Part shown: positions 56,238 to 64,000 of the stretch, piece by piece
How the letters are laid out: each line of letters begins with the position of its first letter
How positions within the stretch are numbered: the stretch's first letter is position 1
Made by a program: the position numbers and the translations under genes
The notes under the pieces: generated by a model
What the model saw: the letters and a program-made list of their open reading frames with translations, nothing else
What the model was told of the DNA's origin: nothing
Databases searched by the model: none
NCBI RefSeq assembly: GCF_002213415.1
Contig: NZ_NJGU01000004.1
Location: forward strand, 1-64,000
Direction of reading: 5' to 3'
Source of the DNA: Herbaspirillum robiniae
GTDB lineage: Bacteria > Pseudomonadota > Gammaproteobacteria > Burkholderiales > Burkholderiaceae_D
DNA length: 64,000 nt

Positions 56238-56966
56238 ATGCTGACCATCTCCAACCTGCACGCCGCCTACGGCAAGGTCGAAGTGCTGCACGGCATTTCG
56301 ATGGACGTCCCCAAGGGCAAGGTCGTGACCCTGATCGGCTCCAACGGCGCCGGCAAGACCACCACCATGCGCGCCATCTCCGGCATGATCAAGCCGAAGG
56401 GCGGCGAAGTCACGCTCGACGGCAAGAACATCACCGGCCTGGACTCGCACAGGATCGCCCGCTTTGGTCTTGCGCACTCGCCCGAAGGCCGCCGCGTCTT
56501 CGCCACCATGAGCGTGACCGACAACCTGCTGCTGGGCGCCTTCCCGCGCTTCACCCGCGCGCGTCCCAAGGGCGACATCGCCCATGACCTGGAGCGCGCG
56601 CTGGAACTGTTCCCGCGCTTGAAGGAACGCCAGACGCAACTGGCCGGCACGCTCTCCGGCGGTGAACAGCAGATGCTCGCCATGGCCCGCGCCGTGATGT
56701 TGAACCCTGAAGTGATCCTGCTCGACGAACCGTCGATGGGACTTGCGCCCATCCTGGTGGAAGAAGTCTTCCGCATCATCTCGCGCCTGAAGGAGCAGGG
56801 CGTGACGATGTTGCTTGTTGAGCAATTCGCCGCCGCTGCACTGAATGTTGCAGATTACGGCTATGTATTGGAGAATGGCAAGATCTCCGTACATGGCCCC
56901 GCCGACAAGTTGCAAAACGACCCGGCGGTGCAAGCCGCCTACCTCGGTGGCGGCGCGCATCACTGA
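56238..56966 (+). CDS. livF: Branched-chain amino acid ABC transporter ATPase LivF
   Basis: A 242-residue ATPase with Walker A GSNGAGKTT, the signature LSGGEQQMLAMARA, Walker B ILLDEPSMGLAP and LLVEQFAAAAL. The start lies 2 bases after the fused permease-ATPase gene, so translation is coupled. It pairs with the LivG domain of the fusion protein. The last 60 bases of the operon precede an intrinsic terminator and then the low-GC insert. Confidence 0.95.
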   Translation: MLTISNLHAAYGKVEVLHGISMDVPKGKVVTLIGSNGAGKTTTMRAISGMIKPKGGEVTLDGKNITGLDSHRIARFGLAHSPEGRRVFATMSVTDNLLLGAFPRFTRARPKGDIAHDLERALELFPRLKERQTQLAGTLSGGEQQMLAMARAVMLNPEVILLDEPSMGLAPILVEEVFRIISRLKEQGVTMLLVEQFAAAALNVADYGYVLENGKISVHGPADKLQNDPAVQAAYLGGGAHH

Positions 56967-57082
56967 TGGCGAAGCAGTCTGCATCAGCGTATGCGCTCTT
57001 CAAGATACTGCGGCTCGCACGTCGCTCACGCTGACAGCGTGTCGGGTATATTAAGGGGGAGACATACCTCTTGAATGCAATT

Positions 57083-57115
57083 AAGGCGCGCCTTTGGGCG
57101 CGCCTTTTCTTTTGG
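57083..57115 (+). terminator. Rho-independent terminator of the liv operon
   Basis: AAGGCGCGCC / GGCGCGCCTT form a 10-bp stem with a TTTG loop followed by TTCTTTT. The sequence turns sharply AT-rich immediately beyond it. Confidence 0.9.
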
Positions 57116-57254
57116 GTGGAGGCCTCAAACATCAAATCTAGTAGACGGTGTTTCTAGTTAAAATAAGTAACGTATAAAAGTAATAAATGATTAATTTCTA
57201 ATTGAAGCAGTAGGGCTGTTGCTGCACAAAGTTAATAGGGGAAACTGCAATACC

Positions 57255-57392
57255 ATGACTGAGAAGATTATAAAAAACAGAATTGTTCTTGGCCTGTTAG
57301 ATGAGTTTGTAGAGAACTTCGCGATGAAGAATCAGGACGAATCAAAACGTTTTGAAAATTTTGCGAATTACATGATTTTTGTCCAAGATTGA
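57255..57392 (+). pseudogene. Out-of-frame N-terminal part of the AIPR protein
   Basis: This short frame encodes 45 residues beginning MTEKIIKNRIVLGLLDEF and running through ESKRFENFANYMI. That is what the N-terminus of AIPR proteins looks like, but the frame then ends at TGA 57390. The rest of the AIPR protein continues in another frame from TTG 57379. Removing one T from the five-T run at 57376-57380 would join them as NYMI-LSKIDPEAF. AGGGGA about 13 bases upstream is a weak ribosome binding site. The cause could be a true mutation, phase variation or a sequence error. Confidence 0.75.
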
Positions 57393-59061
57393 CCCGGAAG
57401 CATTTTCCGATGTTTCTGTATTTCAATCAGTGGATGTAGATTCCGGAGGGACTTTTGGCATAGATGCGTTCGGTCTCTTCGTGAACGACACATTGATAAC
57501 AAATTCTGACGATTTGGAATATCAGCGGAAGTCTAAGAGACTGAATGTCCGATTTGTTTTTATTCAAACAAAACGATCATCTTCGATAGATAGCGGGGAC
57601 GTTCTTAAATTTAGTACGGCTGTTAAAGACGTTTTCAACGAAGAATTGCAGCTGCCAGAGTCAGACGATTTGGCGCGCGTAAGAGAGCTAATCAGAGAGG
57701 TATTCTTGCCAGAGAATTCTCGTCTGTTCGGTGGAGTAAAACCGCGGTGTGAATTGTATTTTGTGACAACCGCATCAAAATCTGAGGACGCTTTCTTACC
57801 AAGTCTCTTAAGAGAACAAGAGAAGTCTTTGTCAGATTCTGTTGATGAAATTGGAGATACTAGTGTCACCTTGATCGGGGCAGATTACCTTATCGACACT
57901 TATTCTGAAATTGAAAATCGATACGATGTCGATATTGTTTTTGATAAAAACGTCCCGTGTGAACGGATCGAAGGGGTTGAGCAGGCGTTCATTGGCTATC
58001 TAACCGCTGGTGAATTCCTGAAGCTTATTACGAGTAAGGATGGCGAACTCCGACGTAATATCTTTTATGAAAATGTGCGTGATTTCCAAGGGGAGGAAAA
58101 CTCTGTCAATACGGAAATTTCAGAGACACTGAGTGTTCCGGAAATGCTGGATAAATTCATTTTGCTGAACAATGGTGTGACGATAGTTGCCAAGAAATTT
58201 TTGAATTTGCGCGCCAATGAATACCAGATTAGTGACTACCATATTGTGAATGGCTGTCAAACAAGCAATATGATCTTCAAACATAAGGCTAATTTTGATC
58301 AGGAAATAAGTATCAGAGTGCCAGTGAAGATTATTCACACGAATAGCAATGATCTGATTTCAAAGATTGTTCGCTCTACCAATCGGCAAACACCCGTTCC
58401 GGATGAAGCATTTGCCTCGCTTGAAAAGTTCCACAAGCGACTTCAGGATTACTACAAGACCTTCTCATCGACGGCATCTGAGGCTCTATTTTATGAGCGT
58501 CGGTCGAAAGAATTTGCTAATACCGAAAGCAGAGTTGAGCGAACAAGGATCATTAACCTTCATCAACAAATTCGGTCATTTGCTTCCGTAATTTTGGGTG
58601 AGCCGCATTTGATTCAAACACGAAATCCCGTCACTATTCTTCGCAATCAAAAGGAGTCTATGTTCCAAGACGGGCATCACTATTCAACCTACTATCTATC
58701 GTCGCTTTTATTGTTCTTATTCTTCAGATTAGAGGAGAAGGGCGATTTGGATGGCAGATATGAGATATCGCGATATTGGATTTGTTGGATAGCTCGGATG
58801 CTTGCTTTCAATCGGATTGATATTGGGCCTCTCAATTCGAAGCGACTTGATCAGGAGTGCGAGCGGATCATTCAGGAAGTTTCCAATGAGGACTATCTTA
58901 AAAAACTCTTTGAAAAGGCTTGCCATATTTATGAAGCCGCGAAGGATTCGTACATAAAAGAAAATGGCCGGAAGCGAAATGGGGAGTTGGTAAAGACGCG
59001 TGAATTTAGGGATGAAGTGAAAGCTCTTATGATGAAGAGGGCTTACATAAATAAGAAATGA
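57379..59061 (+). CDS. AIPR family (abortive infection / phage resistance) protein, probably frameshifted at its start
   Basis: The 560-residue frame matches the AIPR family (Pfam PF10592): TFGIDAFGLFVND, VRFVFIQTKRSSSID, LNNGVTIVAKKF, YHIVNGCQTSNMIFKH and KIVRSTNRQTPV. AIPR proteins are linked to phage defence; their mechanism is not settled. As read here it could only begin at TTG 57379 because TGA closes the frame just upstream; with one T fewer at 57376-57380 it would be about 600 residues from ATG 57255. GC in a counted stretch (57901-58140) is about 42 percent, far below the neighbours, indicating horizontal acquisition. The stop overlaps an ATG of the next frame (ATGA at 59058-59061). 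Confidence 0.82.
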   Translation: MSKIDPEAFSDVSVFQSVDVDSGGTFGIDAFGLFVNDTLITNSDDLEYQRKSKRLNVRFVFIQTKRSSSIDSGDVLKFSTAVKDVFNEELQLPESDDLARVRELIREVFLPENSRLFGGVKPRCELYFVTTASKSEDAFLPSLLREQEKSLSDSVDEIGDTSVTLIGADYLIDTYSEIENRYDVDIVFDKNVPCERIEGVEQAFIGYLTAGEFLKLITSKDGELRRNIFYENVRDFQGEENSVNTEISETLSVPEMLDKFILLNNGVTIVAKKFLNLRANEYQISDYHIVNGCQTSNMIFKHKANFDQEISIRVPVKIIHTNSNDLISKIVRSTNRQTPVPDEAFASLEKFHKRLQDYYKTFSSTASEALFYERRSKEFANTESRVERTRIINLHQQIRSFASVILGEPHLIQTRNPVTILRNQKESMFQDGHHYSTYYLSSLLLFLFFRLEEKGDLDGRYEISRYWICWIARMLAFNRIDIGPLNSKRLDQECERIIQEVSNEDYLKKLFEKACHIYEAAKDSYIKENGRKRNGELVKTREFRDEVKALMMKRAYINKK

Positions 59062-59093
59062 AATTGATGGCCCTCGATTCTTGTAGGAGTGTG

Positions 59094-59909
59094 ATGGATT
59101 CGATTTCACGAAGTAGCATTGATGCGCAGGCGGGGCAAATACACGTATGTATTTGGAGGACAGCTGTTCAGGAAGATGCGGAAGTATCTATTGTCCTGCT
59201 GCATGATTCGCTTGGTACTGTAGAACTTTGGCGCGACTTTCCTGCACAGCTGTGTGAGCGATTCAAGCTGGCAGTGATGGCCTATGATCGGATCGGCTTT
59301 GGTCGGTCCGATCTAAATGCAGTCCGGTTGGGACGCAACTTTATTCGCGACGAGGCACACACTTCTTTGCTATCTTTGCTTGATTGTATCAATGTAGAGA
59401 AGGTCATCCTCTTTGGCCACAGCGTCGGCGGCGGCATGGCCATCTCCGCCGCCGCGCAATTCCCCGACCGCATCGCCGCAGTGATCACAGAATCCGCGCA
59501 AGCCTTCGTCGAAGACCGCACGCTGGAAGGCATCCGCGCCGCCAAGAAGAACTTTGAAGATCCGGTGCAGCTGGCGCGACTCGCCAAGTATCACGGCAAC
59601 AACCTGAAGAAAGCGCAGTGGGTGCTCGATGCCTGGACCGAGACCTGGTTGTCGCCGGAGTTTGCGGACTGGTCGCTGAAGGAGGATCTGCGCAAGCTGC
59701 AATGCCCGGTACTGGCAATGCATGGCGATCAGGACGAGTTCGGTTCCGAACTGCATCCGAAGATGATCGCCGGCTTGCCGTCAGCTTTTGAAGGGCAAGG
59801 GGAGTACGTGATGTTCGAGGGCTGCGGGCATGTGCCGCATCGCGAGAAACCGGAGCTGGTGCTGGAGACGGTGGCCAGGTTTCTTGACAAGCACTTTCCG
59901 AAGCGCTGA
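59094..59909 (+). CDS. Alpha/beta hydrolase with a composition break in the gene
   Basis: A 271-residue alpha/beta-fold hydrolase. VLLHDSLGTVELWRDFP forms the oxyanion region, GHSVGGG holds nucleophile Ser110, HGDQDEFG supplies the acid (Asp212 or Asp214) and GCGHVPHRE the His246. Substrate unknown. Before about position 59400 the DNA is low in GC (about 49 percent in 59161-59400). After it the GC returns to genome level (about 63 percent in 59401-59640), so the gene looks chimeric with a junction just before the GHSVGGG codons. I choose ATG 59094 after AGGAG (short spacing); ATG 59058, overlapping the AIPR stop, is the alternative. A terminator follows. Confidence 0.82.
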   Translation: MDSISRSSIDAQAGQIHVCIWRTAVQEDAEVSIVLLHDSLGTVELWRDFPAQLCERFKLAVMAYDRIGFGRSDLNAVRLGRNFIRDEAHTSLLSLLDCINVEKVILFGHSVGGGMAISAAAQFPDRIAAVITESAQAFVEDRTLEGIRAAKKNFEDPVQLARLAKYHGNNLKKAQWVLDAWTETWLSPEFADWSLKEDLRKLQCPVLAMHGDQDEFGSELHPKMIAGLPSAFEGQGEYVMFEGCGHVPHREKPELVLETVARFLDKHFPKR

Positions 59910-59928
59910 TCCGACAATCGCAGGCGAT

Positions 59929-59960
59929 AAAAAAGGCGGGCATCATGCCCGCCTTTTTTA
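59929..59960. terminator. Bidirectional terminator between hydrolase and MFS genes
   Basis: AAAAAAGGCGGGCA / TGCCCGCCTTTTTT form a 14-bp perfect stem around TCA, between converging genes. Confidence 0.93.
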
Positions 59961-59975
59961 TTTGCTACCGGATGC

Positions 59976-61250
59976 TTATGCTGCCTTAGCGGCAGCAGCT
60001 TGCGCCGCGCGCGCCTGCACGTCGCGATTGAGTCGCCACACCAGCAGCGAGGCCGCCAGCGTGGTGCCGACGATCACGAAGCCCACCACGTCGAAGTTGG
60101 CCAGGCGGCCGTCCGGGCCCAGCGTGACGATGTGGCCGGCGATCACCGAGGCGATGCCGCCGGAGAGCTGCTGGATCGACGCGCTGATGGCGTTGAAGGA
60201 GCCGCGCTGGGTCTGCGCGGGCACCGTCGACATCAGCGCCTGGAAGGGGATCATGCGCGAGAAGATCCCCAGGAACAGCACCGCGTTGACCAGGATGATC
60301 ATCGGCACCGTCACCGGGCCCAGGTGGGTGTAGATCAGCACCATGATGATGGACAGGATGGCGCCGAACATGAACACGCGGAACTTGCCGACCTTGTCGG
60401 CCGCGCGGCCGATCATCGGGCCGAAGCCGATGGTGCAGATGCCGGTGACCATGTAGACCGTCGGCAGGTGGTGCAGGTCGATGCCCAGGTTGCCCACCAG
60501 GTAGGCGCTGGAGAAGGGCATCAGCATGAAGCCGCCGGTCATCAGCAGCGCCGTGGTCGCGAAGGCGACCAGGTAGCGCGGCTCGGTCACGGTGTGCAGC
60601 AGGTGGGCGAAGGCGCTGTGCTCCTGCTTCAGTTTCAGGTGCTCGGCCACCGGCTGCATCTTCCACAGCACGGCGATGCCGCCCAGCAGGCCCAGCGCCG
60701 CCATGGCGATGAAGGGCACATGCCAGTTCCAGCTGTTGGAGAGATACAGGCCGATCGGGATGCCCAGCACCTGGCTGGCCGCAAACGCGGTCTGGATGAT
60801 GCCCATCACCCGGCCGCGCAGTTGCAGCGGGAACAGGTCGGTGGCGATCGCCAGCACGATGGAGCCGATCACGCCGCCGAACAGGCCCGTGACGATGCGG
60901 GCGATCAGCAGGCTTTCAAAGCTCTGCGCCAGACCGCACCACAGCGTGCCCAGCACGAAGCCGGTGTAGAAGAACAGCAGCAGGCGCTTGCGGTCGAAGC
61001 GGTCGGCAAAGCCGGCCGTCAACAGGCCGGAGATGCCGGCGCTGAAGGCGTAGGCCGACACCACCAGGCCGAACTGCTGGGTGCTGATCTTCATGTCGGG
61101 CATGATCATCGCGCCCAGCGGCGACATCAGCATGAAGTCGAGGATGACGGCGAACTGCAAAAAGGCCAGCAGGCCGACGACGGTTTTTTGATAGGGCGAG
61201 AACTTGGTTGCGGCGGGCGCAACGGCGGTCGGGTTTTCTTTCTGGTTCAA
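59976..61250 (-). CDS. Major facilitator superfamily transporter
   Basis: The 424-residue protein has 12 predicted membrane segments and the MFS loop motif between helices 2 and 3 (GLLTAGFADRFDRKRLLLFF), plus GRAADKVGKFRVFMFG in the second half. It resembles drug:H+ antiporters of the 12-helix group; the substrate is unknown. The start MNQKENPTA puts a short hydrophilic leader before helix 1. The Ala-rich C-terminus (QARAAQAAAAKAA) is cytoplasmic. No adjacent regulator is visible. Confidence 0.88.
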   Translation of the reverse strand: MNQKENPTAVAPAATKFSPYQKTVVGLLAFLQFAVILDFMLMSPLGAMIMPDMKISTQQFGLVVSAYAFSAGISGLLTAGFADRFDRKRLLLFFYTGFVLGTLWCGLAQSFESLLIARIVTGLFGGVIGSIVLAIATDLFPLQLRGRVMGIIQTAFAASQVLGIPIGLYLSNSWNWHVPFIAMAALGLLGGIAVLWKMQPVAEHLKLKQEHSAFAHLLHTVTEPRYLVAFATTALLMTGGFMLMPFSSAYLVGNLGIDLHHLPTVYMVTGICTIGFGPMIGRAADKVGKFRVFMFGAILSIIMVLIYTHLGPVTVPMIILVNAVLFLGIFSRMIPFQALMSTVPAQTQRGSFNAISASIQQLSGGIASVIAGHIVTLGPDGRLANFDVVGFVIVGTTLAASLLVWRLNRDVQARAAQAAAAKAA

Positions 61251-61640
61251 ATGAGCTCCTTGGCATTTTTATATCGAGTCTGCGCGTGCGCGCCGGCGTG
61301 GAAGCGGCGGGCAGTGGAAGGTCGCGCATCCGCGAGCCGGGATGGCTGCGGTAATGACGGTTGAGAGCCGGGAATATTGTGCCGGAGACCGTTTGTATGG
61401 AAAACGGATCGGCGCCAGTGCGGCGGACTGCAAGAATATGCCTGCGCGGCGGCTTGTGCAAGCATCGAATGCTGACGCTTGCCTGACTGGAGGAGATTTG
61501 CGGCAGATCAGCTACAGCCTCTGCGGAGATGGCTTGCGCCTGCCCAACATGCTAGCCTCGCAACCGGCATGATGTCTGGTGCCTGCTTGCAGTGATGGGG
61601 CTGCTGGTACAAACAGAATGAATAAAAATGGAGGAGGGGA
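61251..61640. other. Intergenic region between MFS and small secreted protein genes
   Basis: 390 bases between divergent genes with no credible gene. Promoters for both sides must lie here. GGAGGAGGGG directly precedes the ATG at 61641 as a strong ribosome binding site. I see no RNA gene or clear operator. Confidence 0.5.
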
Positions 61641-61877
61641 ATGAAGACAAGTCTTCGGGTGCTGGTATTGCTGGTCATGTTCATCTTTACATGCGACGCC
61701 ATGGCCAAGGGCGGATCAAGAGGTGGCCGCAAGAGCGGTGGATCACATAAATCCTATTCGAAGTCTTACGCAAAATCGCCAGCCAAGTCGCACGCGGCGG
61801 GTGGTTCAGGCGGATGTGGTTCGCGTGGTGGTCCGGGCTATCGCAAGTCGAACGGGAAGTGCGCTAGCTGGAGATGA
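61641..61877 (+). CDS. Small secreted Gly/Ser/Lys-rich protein
   Basis: A 78-residue protein with a signal peptide (MKTSLRVLVLLVMFIFTCDAMA, cleavage near residue 22). The very basic mature part is KGGSRGGRKSGGSHKSYSKSYAKS followed by a Gly-rich C-terminus with two cysteines, CGSRGGPGYRKSNGKCASW. I recall this C-terminal motif from other small exported proteins of Burkholderiales, where its function is unknown. A near-ideal ribosome binding site and a strong terminator argue that it is a real gene. Confidence 0.75.
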   Translation: MKTSLRVLVLLVMFIFTCDAMAKGGSRGGRKSGGSHKSYSKSYAKSPAKSHAAGGSGGCGSRGGPGYRKSNGKCASWR

Positions 61878-61894
61878 GCGGAGCGCTTCCTTTA

Positions 61895-61926
61895 AAAAAA
61901 GCGGCCGCAATGCGGCCGCTTTTTTA
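61895..61926. terminator. Bidirectional terminator after the small secreted protein gene
   Basis: AAAAAAGCGGCCGC / GCGGCCGCTTTTTT is a near-perfect palindrome with a tiny loop, lying between two converging genes. Confidence 0.92.
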
Positions 61927-61943
61927 TGGGGTGGAATCTAAGC

Positions 61944-63173
61944 TTACTGCTTCAGCAGGCTGCACTTGGATTCGGCCACCGTCGTGAACGCCTGTTCACC
62001 CGGGATGGTCTCCAGCAGCTTCAGGTAGTCCCAGGGCTTCTTCGATTCCGCCGGCGACTTGACCTGGTACAGGTACATGTCGTGGATGTTGCGGCCGTCG
62101 GCGCGGATGTAGCCCTTGTTGTAGAAGTCGTCGATCTTCATCTTCTTCAGCTGCGCCATGACCTTGGTCGAATCGTCGGTGCCGGCCGCTTCCACCGCCT
62201 TCAGGTAGGTGGTGGTGGCCGACCAGGCGGCGGCCTGGTGGGTGCTGGGCATCTTCTTCATCTTCAGGAAGAAGCGGTTGGCGAACTTGCGCGAGGCCTC
62301 GTCCTTGTCCCAGTACCAGCTGTCGGTCATCATCAGGCCTTCGGCGTTGGCCAGGCCCAGCGCGTGGATGTCGTTGATCACCATCAGCAGGCCCACCAGC
62401 TTCATGGTCTTGGTGATGCCGAACTCCTTGGCCGCCTTGATGGCGTTGACGGTGTCGTCGCCGGCATTGGCCAGGCCCAGGATCTGCGCCTTGGACGCCT
62501 GCGCCTGCAGCAGGAAGGACGACATGTCGGAGGCGAACAGCGGATGCTTCACCGAGCCCACCACGGTGCCGCCGTTGGCCTTGACCACGGCGGCGGTGTC
62601 GGTGGCCAGCGCGCGGCCGAAGGCGTAGTCGGCTTCCAGGAAGAACCACGACTTGCCGCCCTGTTTGATCACGGCCTGGCCGGTGCCCTTGGCCAGGGCT
62701 ACGGTGTCGTATTCATAGTGCACGGTGTAGGGCGTGCATTCCTCGTTGGTCAGGCGCGCGCTGCCGGCGCCGATGTTGATGTAGACGCGCTTCTTCTCGG
62801 CCATCACCTTGTTCATCGCCAGCGCGGTGGCGGAGTTGACGCCGCCCACCAGCATGTCCAGGCCGCGCTCGTCGGCCCACTCGCGGGCGCGGGTGGCGGC
62901 GATGTCGGCCTTGTTCTGGTGGTCGGCCGACATCACTTCGATCGGCTTGCCCAGCACCTTGCCGCCGTAGTCGGCCACCGCCATGCGGATCGCCTCCAGG
63001 CCGCCGGCGCCGTCGGTGTCGGCGTAGGGGCCGGACATGTCGGTGATGAAGCCGATGCGCACGACATCGTTCGATACCTGGGCCTGTGCGCCGCCGGCGG
63101 CCAGCGTACAGGCCGCGGCCAGCGCGGTCATGGCGAGGCGCAGCGGCGCGCCGCTGCGATGGGGCTTGTTCAT
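61944..63173 (-). CDS. ABC transporter substrate-binding protein (LivK-like, type I fold)
   Basis: The 409-residue protein has a signal peptide cleaved after about residue 31 (GGAQA). The fold of amino-acid/amide-binding proteins follows: VVRIGFITDMSGPYADTDGAGG, NKADIAATRAREWADERGLDML, GGKSWFFLEADYAFGRALATDT and DMYLYQVKSPAESKKPWDYLKL. It is distinct from the LivK at 52038. There are no permease genes beside it in the window. It lies 75 bases downstream of the HMG-CoA reductase gene on the same strand, so the cargo may be mevalonate or a related compound, which is inference. Confidence 0.88.
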   Translation of the reverse strand: MNKPHRSGAPLRLAMTALAAACTLAAGGAQAQVSNDVVRIGFITDMSGPYADTDGAGGLEAIRMAVADYGGKVLGKPIEVMSADHQNKADIAATRAREWADERGLDMLVGGVNSATALAMNKVMAEKKRVYINIGAGSARLTNEECTPYTVHYEYDTVALAKGTGQAVIKQGGKSWFFLEADYAFGRALATDTAAVVKANGGTVVGSVKHPLFASDMSSFLLQAQASKAQILGLANAGDDTVNAIKAAKEFGITKTMKLVGLLMVINDIHALGLANAEGLMMTDSWYWDKDEASRKFANRFFLKMKKMPSTHQAAAWSATTTYLKAVEAAGTDDSTKVMAQLKKMKIDDFYNKGYIRADGRNIHDMYLYQVKSPAESKKPWDYLKLLETIPGEQAFTTVAESKCSLLKQ

Positions 63174-63248
63174 GGTGCTGTCTCCTTTTGGTTTTTATCG
63201 GCCGCTTTGCGGCGGCTCGCGGGTGATTCCGTCTCTGCCTTGGCCGGC

Positions 63249-64000
<752 letters not shown>

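Noticed and set aside
57379..59061. AIPR gene as part of a multi-gene defence operon with the downstream hydrolase
   Set aside because: The 4-base overlap is suggestive. However, the hydrolase returns to normal host composition after its first third and has its own AGGAG site, so a functional defence pair is not supported.
57116..59405. Prophage or integrative element
   Set aside because: No integrase, transposase, structural phage gene, tRNA border or direct repeat was found; only the AIPR gene is carried.

Overview
The window looks like a chromosomal segment of a betaproteobacterium of the order Burkholderiales, most probably Oxalobacteraceae and close to Herbaspirillum. The reasons are the high GC content, the protein sequences, and the backbone gene order ilvC - psd - pssA - rpsO - pnp - quinone oxidoreductase - tpiA - secG - tRNA-Leu - nuoA-N - DUF2818, which I know from this group. 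The genus is an inference from recognition, not from a search.

Layout. (1) 1-5.6 kb: the end of ilvC, a SIMPL-domain periplasmic protein, a small secreted protein, phosphatidylserine decarboxylase (psd) and phosphatidylserine synthase (pssA), then two tandem paralogues of unknown function. The paralogues start MAIDTS, are nearly free of basic residues and share a promoter-like element. (2) 5.7-12 kb: on the minus strand a double-PAS diguanylate cyclase with a downstream hydrolase, then a DUF2917 gene divergent from a MocR-type regulator, then a TPR-methyltransferase fusion. (3) 12-18.9 kb: a cluster for (N-acyl-)D-amino acids, made of a PfkB kinase, a PLP D-amino acid deaminase, an RpiR regulator, a D-aminoacylase, RidA and a GntP permease. 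(4) 18.9-24.1 kb: a lipoprotein, rpsO-pnp, and the type II NADH dehydrogenase ndh. (5) 24.2-30.5 kb: a 5-oxoproline (pyroglutamate) locus with pxpB, pxpC and pxpA, two membrane proteins (DUF969, DUF979) that look like a two-part permease, a DUF2891 protein, and a divergent winged-helix regulator. (6) 30.5-49.3 kb: quinone oxidoreductase, tpiA, secG, tRNA-Leu(GAG), the complete 14-gene complex I operon, DUF2818 and an ADP-ribose-type Nudix hydrolase. (7) 49.3-57 kb: ETF:ubiquinone oxidoreductase, a hotdog thioesterase, and a branched-chain amino acid ABC transporter in which the LivM permease is fused to the LivG ATPase. (8) 57.1-59.4 kb: a low-GC insert carrying an AIPR (abortive infection / phage resistance) gene with an apparent one-base frameshift. 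The insert ends inside an alpha/beta hydrolase gene. (9) 59.4-64 kb: the rest of that hydrolase, an MFS permease, a tiny secreted Gly/Ser/Lys-rich protein, an ABC solute-binding protein, and the truncated end of a class II (degradative) HMG-CoA reductase.

How it fits together. Much of the window serves electron entry into the quinone pool: complex I, NDH-2 and ETF-QO. A Fur-like palindrome lies just upstream of nuoA. Accessory catabolic modules (D-amino acids, 5-oxoproline, branched-chain amino acids, possibly mevalonate) are inserted between the conserved backbone blocks. The parts most worth a second look are the frameshifted AIPR island and its recombination-like junction, the two MAIDTS paralogues with their 27-bp coding repeats, the DUF969/DUF979/DUF2891 genes attached to pxpBCA, and the operator-like repeats in the D-amino acid and 5-oxoproline loci.
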